Source: an uncultured Aquimarina sp.
GTDB lineage: Bacteria > Bacteroidota > Bacteroidia > Flavobacteriales > Flavobacteriaceae
Assembly (NCBI GenBank): GCA_947498455.1
Contig: CANMKK010000026.1
Location: 1-64,000, forward strand
Length of the DNA: 64,000 nt
Direction of reading: 5' to 3'
The position numbers were made by a program, and so were the translations under genes. The notes below the pieces were generated by a model. That model worked only from the letters and a program-made list of their open reading frames with translations, made no database searches and was not told the origin of the DNA. This document shows positions 1-4,478 of the stretch, piece after piece (the stretch's first letter is position 1; each line of letters begins with the position of its first letter).

Positions 1-27
1 AAAGTAAAAACAATTATTGTTTTGTAG

Positions 28-196
28 GTTTTTTCTTTAAATCTTATAGCACCTGCCATTTTCCGACCAGACACTAAATACGGAAAAGCCACCACGGGTT
101 TTGAATATCCCTCAGGAAATTATCTATGGGATTAACCCAAAGACCAACGCATTGTTTTCTGTATGGTTTAATGAAGATCAGGATCCATTGGTATAA
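28..196 (+). pseudogene. Possible frameshifted tail of an upstream gene
   Basis: Two overlapping open frames read as protein-like. One runs from about 28 and stops near 130; a second, shifted by one base, continues with ...NPKTNALFSVWFNEDQDPLV and stops at 194-196. They can be joined around the CTATGGGATTAAC stretch, which would suggest a C-terminal gene fragment broken by a 1-nt indel. The 5' part is outside the window, so this could also be chance. Confidence 0.25.
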
Positions 197-206
197 AATT
201 GAAACT

Positions 207-578
207 ATGAAGAGATTATATGCGATTTATACTGCCAGTGGGAAGTTCCTCAAAGAAAAGAAAGTTGACAATCAGACTGAAATCCAACAATATCTCAATG
301 AGATATCCAATGATACAAAGAAACATATGGCAATCCATCTCAATGGATCTACACGAAAAATAGACGCACGAAAACTCAAAAAACTGGAGATCGCTGTAAG
401 AAAAGAGAAACCATACCTGAGCAGAAAAGACCTTAAAGATTTGGAAATGCTGATCAAAACCCTAAAAGAACGACCTGCACGATATGGGATGATCATTGCC
501 GGAATATTAGATAGTACCATACGGGATATTATTCCTTTGGAAGTTTGGGAGGCTATGGGTGGAGAAGTCAATAAATAA
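207..578 (+). CDS. Hypothetical protein, 123 aa, mobile-element associated
   Basis: The start was set at ATG 207 (MKRLYAIYTASGKF), which follows the upstream stop by 10 nt; the extension back to 126 lacks protein character. The product is charged and Lys/Arg rich with a predicted helical middle (residues about 65-100) and no signal peptide or membrane segment. I do not recognise a family. It lies 7 nt before the DUF4248-like HTH gene, so the two probably form one transcript, and such pairs are typical of Bacteroidetes prophage-like elements (inference). Confidence 0.7.
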   Translation: MKRLYAIYTASGKFLKEKKVDNQTEIQQYLNEISNDTKKHMAIHLNGSTRKIDARKLKKLEIAVRKEKPYLSRKDLKDLEMLIKTLKERPARYGMIIAGILDSTIRDIIPLEVWEAMGGEVNK

Positions 579-585
579 AAGTGTT

Positions 586-807
586 ATGCAAAAACAAGGA
601 ATTTATTTTGAAGGGGAACAACCCGTAAAACTGAAATCATACTACAAATACGAACTAGCAGCAAAATACAATGTATGCACCAAAACCTTCTCTTCCTGGA
701 TCCATATCTATCTGGAAGAACTCCAGCAATTCGGCTATAAAAAAAGTACTAAATTACTCCGCCCGGAAGTGGTACGATTTCTGTTTGAACGGTTGGGAGA
801 GCCTTAG
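586..807 (+). CDS. DUF4248-like small HTH protein
   Basis: A 73-aa protein; the ATG at 586 was chosen because the longer version from 559 overlaps the previous gene. The layout KSYYKYELAAKYNV...WI...LQ.FGY...LLRPEVVRFLFERLGEP matches the short MerR-like winged-helix DUF4248 family common in Bacteroidetes phages and mobile elements. It is probably a DNA-binding regulator or accessory factor. The last roughly 30 nt of the gene are duplicated 1.4 kb downstream (2190-2221), on the far side of the GLUG lipoprotein gene, which suggests that cargo was inserted here. Confidence 0.65.
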   Translation: MQKQGIYFEGEQPVKLKSYYKYELAAKYNVCTKTFSSWIHIYLEELQQFGYKKSTKLLRPEVVRFLFERLGEP

Positions 808-829
808 ATTATTGAATAAAAAATAGATT

Positions 830-2014
830 TTATTGCCAAAGCAAGATTGGATAACCTTCGTTTACATTATTTGAATCATATTTCCATAAATCTTTACTAC
901 CTACATTTGGATGGTAGTTTAATAAATCAATTGTTTCTATTGATTTAAGCTGATTTTCTTCCATTTCTCGAGCCTTGAAGCTATAAAGCCCTTCAATAAT
1001 CGATCCTTTTAGATAATAACAGTTACTTATTTCACTTATTATATCAATAGCAATAGGTCTAGTATTCAAGGATCCTGTAATCGTACCTAAAGAGTAACAC
1101 CTACTTATATAACCATAACTGGAAATACCACTAATTCCAGAAATAGTTGATTCTCCAGTTATATCCCCTTTATTATAACATCCAGAAATACCTCCTCTAA
1201 AATGTTTGCCTGCAATGCCTCCTGCGTATTTATTCGAATACACTTTAGATTCATTAAAACAACTACTGATGAGTAGTATGTTACGCCCAGATAGAGTTCC
1301 AGTAATTCCACCTGCCGATGAAATAGAAGCTACTACTTCTCCTTTAGTAAAACAATTTTTAAGATTATTCAACCCACTTTCAATATACAGTTCACCGGTA
1401 ATACCTCCAACAATTCTATTTCCTTTAACAACACCTTCAAAAAAACAACTTTCTATTTTACTATCGTAAGAAAATCCAACAATACCTCCAACTTTTTCAT
1501 TTCCAATAATTTTACTTTTAACAACTCCTAAATTTTCAATTTTCCCAAAATAAACTAGTCCAAAAAGACCTACATGAGTTTGCGATGGTAAATTGATATC
1601 TAGATTTGATATTATATGATTATTTCCATTGAAATCACCCCAAAAATATCCACTTCCATGGCTTTCTGAAGAATTACTTTGTCTTCCAATCGGTATGAAT
1701 TTTTTACCCATTAAATCTAAATCATTAACTAAAATAAAAGACGTATGCTTATATTTTTTTGGGTTTTCCAAATCATTAACTGTTTGGGATAGATACGCTA
1801 GATGCTCAATCGTTTCAATTTGATAAGGGTCTTTTTCTGAACCTGTACCTTTTTCCCATATTTTCGGTTCTATTAAATAAGAATCTTGGTTTGAATTGTC
1901 ATCTTCTGTACTGACCTCCTCATCAATAATAATATTAGAATCTTCTGAGTCACAACTAATCAAAAAAAATCCTGATAATATCAATAGAATTAATAAACTT
2001 ATTTTTTTAAGCAT
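830..2014 (-). CDS. GLUG-repeat surface lipoprotein
   Basis: 394 aa. The N-terminus is a lipoprotein signal (hydrophobic LILLILSGFFLISC with the lipobox Cys near residue 21), followed by an acidic, Ser/Asn-rich linker and a long repeat region with GLUG-type units (VGGIVG, VGGITG, AGGITG, AGGIAG), expected to fold as a beta-helix. GLUG motifs are known from IgA-protease-like and adhesin-like surface proteins. It is antiparallel to its neighbours and sits between two copies of the 3' end of the HTH gene, so it looks like a cargo gene of the element. No catalytic motif was seen. Confidence 0.75.
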   Translation of the reverse strand: MLKKISLLILLILSGFFLISCDSEDSNIIIDEEVSTEDDNSNQDSYLIEPKIWEKGTGSEKDPYQIETIEHLAYLSQTVNDLENPKKYKHTSFILVNDLDLMGKKFIPIGRQSNSSESHGSGYFWGDFNGNNHIISNLDINLPSQTHVGLFGLVYFGKIENLGVVKSKIIGNEKVGGIVGFSYDSKIESCFFEGVVKGNRIVGGITGELYIESGLNNLKNCFTKGEVVASISSAGGITGTLSGRNILLISSCFNESKVYSNKYAGGIAGKHFRGGISGCYNKGDITGESTISGISGISSYGYISRCYSLGTITGSLNTRPIAIDIISEISNCYYLKGSIIEGLYSFKAREMEENQLKSIETIDLLNYHPNVGSKDLWKYDSNNVNEGYPILLWQ

Positions 2015-2188
2015 TTTGTTTATTTGAAATATTTTACAAAACTAAATCTTTTAAAGTGATTTTTCACTCCATAAATATTTAAAAAGTGGTTAGTATAAAC
2101 TTTTCTCAATATAGAATCAATTCATATTTATTTGGAAAAATTATAACAGTTTGGTTATAAAAAGCATCAAACTCCTTAGATCTGAGGA

Positions 2189-2224
2189 GGTACAGTTTCT
2201 GTTTGAACGGTTAGGAGAACCATG
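2189..2224 (+). pseudogene. Duplicated 3' end of the DUF4248-like gene
   Basis: The stretch from GTACAGTTTCTG to the stop at 2222-2224 repeats the end of the gene at 586-807 (28 of 32 positions match in a direct comparison with 771-802) and would encode the same QFLFERLGEP tail. The 5' part of a gene is missing. The two copies flank the GLUG lipoprotein gene. Confidence 0.55.
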
Positions 2225-2239
2225 AATATTTTAAAGAAA

Positions 2240-2272
2240 TTTGGTAATTAAGAACAAATAGTTCCATATTTG
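2240..2272 (+). promoter_or_regulatory. Bacteroidetes-type promoter of leader unit 1
   Basis: TTTG (2240-2243), 21 nt, then CATATTTG (2265-2272), one mismatch to the TAnnTTTG -7 consensus of Bacteroidetes sigma factor promoters. Transcription would start about 2278-2280, so leader ORF 1 (ATG 2282) would be nearly leaderless. Confidence 0.5.
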
Positions 2273-2281
2273 CACAACAAA

Positions 2282-2407
2282 ATGAGAAAAAATACAATAC
2301 ATATTGCGCCGAATTCACTGTTTAGTCAGTATGAATATCGATGGATACAAGAATTATCCATACGAAATAGGGCGCGTTGTGACTATTTTGATCATCTTTT
2401 TGAATGA
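2282..2407 (+). CDS. Leader ORF 1 (41 codons) of tandem attenuator
   Basis: Small ORF beginning MRKNTIHIAPNSLF and ending DYFDHLFE. It contains 18 of the 20 amino acids (no Gly or Val) and has no run of a single residue, unlike his/trp/leu leaders. Codons 30-33 include GGGCGC (2370-2375) and TTGT (2377-2380), which can pair with ACAAGCGTCC (2435-2444) covering the left arm of the following terminator; only one base bulges. The stop lies 30 nt before the terminator. This is the arrangement of a translation-sensing attenuator, though regulation is inferred and the peptide itself may have no function. Confidence 0.55.
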   Translation: MRKNTIHIAPNSLFSQYEYRWIQELSIRNRARCDYFDHLFE

Positions 2408-2434
2408 TATAAATTAGAAAATCACTATACAATA

Positions 2435-2465
2435 ACAAGCGTCCAAGAAATTGGGCGCTTTTTTT
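2435..2465 (+). terminator. Intrinsic terminator 1 (attenuator)
   Basis: 8-bp stem AAGCGTCC (2437-2444) / GGGCGCTT (2453-2460), 8-nt loop, then a T run to 2465. The alternative partner for the left arm lies in leader ORF 1 (2370-2380). Confidence 0.8.
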
Positions 2466-2649
2466 ATGAAAAAATATGAAAAAATATTGAAAAGATAATT
2501 AATACATAAAAAATAACATTTGGAAGATAAGCATCAGGGAGACAGACGATTGCCAAAACATCCAGAATTCGTTGAAAAACGGACAGGGGTTTTTATGACC
2601 TAATTTAAATATAACTAATTGATTATCAATAAAATAAAATCAAAAAATG

Positions 2650-2680
2650 TTTGTGTATTTAAAAATTGTTTTGATCTTTG
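2650..2680 (+). promoter_or_regulatory. Bacteroidetes-type promoter of leader unit 2
   Basis: TTTG (2650-2653), 19 nt, GATCTTTG (2673-2680), one mismatch to TAnnTTTG. It would give a 5' leader of about 57 nt before the ATG at 2744. It is the nearest recognisable promoter upstream of the tRNA array. Confidence 0.55.
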
Positions 2681-2743
2681 CATCGCAATCAGAGTAATAC
2701 TAATTACAAGATTGTATTGTTATTAATAAACAAATAGATAAAA

Positions 2744-2860
2744 ATGACACCGAGTAGTTTACATCGTTTTTCGAATTGGCGCTTTCAGGAGCAACAGGGA
2801 TATAGTTCCAATGTGAACGGGGAAGTCTTTTATATAGAAAGAATAATAATGAGGATATAA
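2744..2860 (+). CDS. Leader ORF 2 (38 codons) of tandem attenuator
   Basis: Starts MTPSSLHRFSNWRF and ends YIERIIMRI. It uses 16 amino acids and supplies Gly and Val, the two that leader 1 lacks, so the pair covers all 20. Codons 27-30 contain GAAGTCTTTT (2822-2831), which can pair at 9 of 10 positions with AAAAGACGTC (2883-2892), the left arm of the next terminator. The pairing segment lies 29 nt before the stop, and the loop between partners is 51 nt, close to the 54 nt of unit 1. Such conserved geometry argues for a real attenuator. Confidence 0.55.
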   Translation: MTPSSLHRFSNWRFQEQQGYSSNVNGEVFYIERIIMRI

Positions 2861-2882
2861 AATCTTTAATTATCAACTATGC

Positions 2883-2912
2883 AAAAGACGTCCGAATAAG
2901 ACGTCTTTTTTT
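2883..2912 (+). terminator. Intrinsic terminator 2, 20 nt before the tRNA array
   Basis: 10-bp perfect stem AAAAGACGTC / GACGTCTTTT (2883-2892 / 2900-2909) with a 7-nt loop and T run to 2912. The first tRNA begins at 2932, and there is no room for another promoter, so array transcription probably depends on readthrough here. Confidence 0.85.
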
Positions 2913-2931
2913 ATGGCATATAATCAAATTT

Positions 2932-3023
2932 GGAGAGTAGGTAAATATTGGTTTGTTACGCTCGTCTGCTAAACGAGTCCACACTAATAATGTGGTGAAG
3001 GTTCGATCCCTTTGCTCTCCGCA
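2932..3023 (+). tRNA. tRNA-Ser (GCU)
   Basis: Full cloverleaf: acceptor GGAGAGT/GCTCTCC, D stem GTAA/TTAC, anticodon arm CTCGT-CTGCTAA-ACGAG, long variable arm CCACA..TGTGG, T arm GAAGG-TTCGATC-CCTTT. The D arm departs from the usual bacterial Ser form. Discriminator G is followed by encoded CA rather than CCA. Confidence 0.85.
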
Positions 3024-3028
3024 AATCT

Positions 3029-3103
3029 GATACTGTAGCTTAATGGTAGCGCCGATGAGCTGTTAATTCTCAAAGTGTAGGTTCGAATCCTACCGGTATC
3101 ACA
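3029..3103 (+). tRNA. tRNA-Asn (GUU), weakened anticodon arm
   Basis: Acceptor GATACTG/CGGTATC, D arm GCT..AGC and T arm GTAGG-TTCGAAT-CCTAC are sound. The anticodon region CTGTTAA has anticodon GTT, but the stem either has two mismatches or becomes a 4-bp TGAG/CTCA stem with a 9-nt loop. Ends A73-CA. Confidence 0.7.
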
Positions 3104-3104
3104 A

Positions 3105-3180
3105 AGTACCATAGTCTTAGGGCTATTTCTCCTGACTGTCTCTCAGGGGTTTGTTCTGGATTTTCCAGAACCGGTACTTA
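3105..3180 (+). tRNA. tRNA-Asp-like (GUC) without a normal T loop
   Basis: A cloverleaf can be drawn: acceptor AGTACC/GGTACT, D arm ATAG..CTAT, and a 7-bp anticodon stem CTCCTGA/TCAGGGG around CTGTCTC (anticodon GTC). The T arm is GTTCTGG-ATTTT-CCAGAAC, a long stem with a 5-nt loop lacking TTC-R-A, so D-loop/T-loop docking would be lost. It may be a tRNA mimic rather than a working tRNA. Confidence 0.5.
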
Positions 3181-3188
3181 TATTTTAC

Positions 3189-3277
3189 GGAAGGACAAGC
3201 CAATTGGTGGTGGCCGCAGTCTTGAAAACTGTTAGGAGCTAATGACTCGTGTGGGTTCGATTCCCACTTCTTCCGCA
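3189..3277 (+). tRNA. tRNA-Ser (UGA)
   Basis: Acceptor GGAAGGA/TTCTTCC, anticodon stem CAGT/ACTG around loop CTTGAAA (anticodon TGA), long variable arm, T arm GTGGG-TTCGATT-CCCAC. Ends G73-CA. One of the better-formed members. Confidence 0.85.
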
Positions 3278-3280
3278 AGA

Positions 3281-3351
3281 GCGTCTATGGTGTAATGGTA
3301 ACATGTATGCCTTCAAAACTTAAGATCGAGGTTCGATTCCTTGTGGACGCG
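3281..3351 (+). tRNA. tRNA with anticodon UCA (UGA-reading)
   Basis: Acceptor GCGTCTA/TGGACGC, D stem GTGT/ACAT and T arm CGAGG-TTCGATT-CCTTG pair well. Counting canonical positions places loop CTTCAAA at 32-38, giving anticodon TCA, which reads UGA. The anticodon stem has two mismatches (T-T, C-A). The body resembles flavobacterial tRNA-Gly(UCC) in the D loop (AATGGTA) and the GCCTTC stretch, so it may be a Gly tRNA with C36 changed to A (inference). A register shift to CAA (Leu) is less good because the stem is then worse. Confidence 0.65.
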
Positions 3352-3361
3352 CTTTAATAAT

Positions 3362-3488
3362 CTAGGGGTATAACAATTGGTAGTTTACCTGCCTTGGACG
3401 CGGGAGGTTATAGGTTCGAAATGCATAGCATTCACGAGTTCCTATTTATCAAATAGAGATCTCACGAGCTAATCCTGTTCCCTAGACA
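3362..3488 (+). tRNA. tRNA-Pro (UGG) with a 52-nt T-loop insertion
   Basis: Acceptor CTAGGGG/TCCCTAG, anticodon arm CCTGC-CTTGGAC-GCGGG and T stem ATAGG/CCTGT form only if 52 nt (3420-3471) are removed from the T loop, giving TTCGA+AT. Ends A73-CA. The insertion is related to that in tRNA-Arg (3572-3692) at the same position. Confidence 0.75.
3420..3471 (+). other. Intron-like insertion in the tRNA-Pro T loop
   Basis: Lies between A58 and position 59. It starts AATGCATAGCATTCACGA, where ATGC-ATA-GCAT can form a small hairpin, then a second hairpin CTATTT-ATC-AAATAG, and ends GAGCTA. The first 18 nt match the Arg insertion except for one T/C change. It is far too small for a group I intron and carries no ORF. 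Boundaries can shift by one A. Confidence 0.7.
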
Positions 3489-3492
3489 AATT

Positions 3493-3566
3493 GCTCCATT
3501 AGCATAGTGGCTAGTGCATCCGGCTTTCTACTGGAAGACAAGGGTTCGATTCCCTTATGGAGTACA
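3493..3566 (+). tRNA. tRNA-Glu (UUC)
   Basis: Acceptor GCTCCAT/ATGGAGT (G1-U72 wobble), anticodon stem TCCGG/CTGGA around CTTTCTA (anticodon TTC; U37 is unusual), T arm AAGGG-TTCGATT-CCCTT. Ends A73-CA. Confidence 0.8.
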
Positions 3567-3571
3567 ATTAT

Positions 3572-3692
3572 AGGCTCATGGTGTAAATGGAAGCACCCAA
3601 GGTTACGACCCTTGGAGTATAGGTCCGAAATGCACAGCATTCACGATTTCTTAAAACAATAGAAATCAATGAGTAGTCCTATTGAGCTTACA
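3572..3692 (+). tRNA. tRNA-Arg (ACG) with a 47-nt T-loop insertion
   Basis: Acceptor AGGCTCA/TGAGCTT, anticodon arm CAAGG-TTACGAC-CCTTG (anticodon ACG), T stem ATAGG/CCTAT. The T loop becomes TCCGA+GT after removing 3629-3675. C55 in place of U55 is unusual. Ends A73-CA. Confidence 0.75.
3629..3675 (+). other. Intron-like insertion in the tRNA-Arg T loop
   Basis: Starts AATGCACAGCATTCACGA (17 of 18 identical to the Pro insertion), has a central hairpin GATTTCT..AGAAATC and ends GAGTA. The flank TATAGGTYCGA is also shared with tRNA-Pro, so position and ends are conserved while the middle diverges. Confidence 0.7.
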
Positions 3693-3695
3693 AAC

Positions 3696-3768
3696 TGACC
3701 TGTGATGTAATGGCAGCATACAAGACTTTGACTCTTGGTGTAAAGGTTTGAATCCTTTCAGGTCATCA
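3696..3768 (+). tRNA. tRNA-Gln (UUG)
   Basis: Acceptor TGACCTG/CAGGTCA (U1-A72 is typical for Gln), anticodon arm CAAGA-CTTTGAC-TCTTG, T stem AAAGG/CCTTT. T loop is TTTGAAT with U56 in place of the near-universal C56, which should weaken the G19-C56 pair. Discriminator T, then CA. Confidence 0.8.
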
Positions 3769-3772
3769 AAAT

Positions 3773-3845
3773 GGTGGCTCTAGCTTATCTGGTAAAGCAT
3801 CCCACTGTGAATGGGAAGAACAGGGTTCGAGTCCCGGAGTGCACC
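3773..3845 (+). tRNA. tRNA-His (GUG), imperfect acceptor
   Basis: G-1 is encoded (GGTGGCTC), D stem GCTT/AAGC and anticodon arm TCCCA-CTGTGAA-TGGGA are good, discriminator C. The acceptor 3' strand GAGTGCAC pairs with GTGGCTC only if one G bulges, and the T stem has an A-G mismatch. Confidence 0.7.
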
Positions 3846-3851
3846 CTAAAA

Positions 3852-3927
3852 GGAGTAGTAGCAGAGTTGGTTATTGCGTTGAATTGATCCTATAAAGGTT
3901 ACAGTTTAGGTTCAAGTCTGCTTTACA
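3852..3927 (+). tRNA. Degenerate tRNA, possibly Ile (GAU)
   Basis: Exactly 76 nt. Acceptor GGAGTAG/CTGCTTT (three wobbles) and D stem GCAG/TTGC pair. In standard register the anticodon loop is TTGATCC (GAT) on a 4-of-5 stem. The motif GGTTCAAGTC is present but misplaced, so no proper T stem forms. An alternative reading takes CTATAAA as the loop (AUA, Tyr). Ends A-CA like its neighbours. Confidence 0.45.
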
Positions 3928-4096
3928 AAAAATTACAATTAATTTTAACTACGCAAAAATATTGCGCAATAGAATTAAATATTTGCAGTGTTGTTAAGAC
4001 AAAGCGTTCATAAACATATTAAAAATAGCTGGTCAAATAAAAGTTACTTCAGATACTCACTTAAAATGAACTTACTTTTATAATTACTCGCTAAAT

Positions 4097-4333
4097 GGGG
4101 CAGTAGCTCAGATGGTTAGAGCAGGTTAGTTTATAGATTATCTTTTCAAAAATTGAATACATTGGTGAAAATATATTTAAAACTGGTCAACTTAAACATA
4201 CTTCAACAGGAAAAGTCTCCCAGTGGAGGCTTTGGTTCGAGTCCAAATTGTTTAAAAATTACCAAAAGGTCAATATAAACTTACTTCAGCGCCTTTCACG
4301 CCCAGGTCGTAGGTTCGATTCCCACCTGCCCCA
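4097..4333 (+). tRNA. tRNA-Glu (UUC) interrupted by 164 nt
   Basis: 5' part (4097-4124): GGGGCAG acceptor strand and classical D arm GCTC-AGATGGTTA-GAGC. 3' part (4289-4333): CTTTCAC anticodon loop (TTC), T arm GTAGG-TTCGATT-CCCAC, CTGCCCC acceptor strand and A73. The acceptor pairs perfectly across the gap. The insertion sits at the base of the anticodon stem (about position 27/28). The joined anticodon stem keeps 3 of 5 pairs. Whether it is spliced, trans-assembled or dead is unknown. Confidence 0.65.
4125..4288 (+). other. Insertion in tRNA-Glu with a nested tRNA 3' half
   Basis: AT-rich, contains copies 2 and 3 of the 21-nt motif. Between them (about 4206-4253) is a tRNA-like 3' half: variable-arm hairpin GTCTCC-CAGT-GGAGGC directly followed by a perfect T arm TTTGG-TTCGAGT-CCAAA and a TTGTTT acceptor-like strand. 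The form suggests a class II tRNA (Leu/Ser/Tyr); its 5' half is not evident. Confidence 0.6.
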
Positions 4334-4478
4334 CTAAATGGTCAATACAGACTTACTTCAAAACTTGAAAAATTGAGTTTGTAAATTACCATTTAAAATT
4401 TAGGTCAATTGTTTCTTACTTCAAAAACTCTTTAAGGTAAAACCAGAAACAAAATTATCTAATTTAACAATTAATAAA

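Larger units (their letters stand above)
4031..4423 (+). repeat. Five copies of a 21-nt motif GGTCAA-N7-TTACTTCA
   Basis: Copies at 4031-4051, 4185-4205 (ATACTTCA), 4268-4288, 4340-4360 and 4403-4423, all the same strand and length. The third ends exactly at the 3' boundary of the tRNA-Glu insertion and the fourth starts 7 nt after that tRNA. Upstream of copies 3 and 5 an ACC/GGT-C-AAT type hairpin can form. Copies were not seen elsewhere in the window. They could be processing, splicing, recombination or protein-binding sites. Confidence 0.7.

Noticed and set aside
1206..1469. Plus-strand ORFs opposite the GLUG lipoprotein
   Set aside because: Shadows of the repetitive minus-strand coding sequence.
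2467..2640. Small ORFs between the two attenuator units
   Set aside because: Only very short or startless frames were found; nothing resembles a gene.
3311..3317. Reading the UCA tRNA as Leu (CAA)
   Set aside because: The shifted register leaves a worse anticodon stem, and the tRNA lacks the long variable arm of Leu tRNAs.
3420..3675. T-loop insertions as group I introns
   Set aside because: At 47-52 nt they are too short for a group I core, and no P3-P7 type pairing or ORF is present.
3928..4030. Further tRNA in the gap before the split tRNA-Glu
   Set aside because: No T-arm or acceptor pairing could be built; only a GCGCAAT-like palindrome is present.
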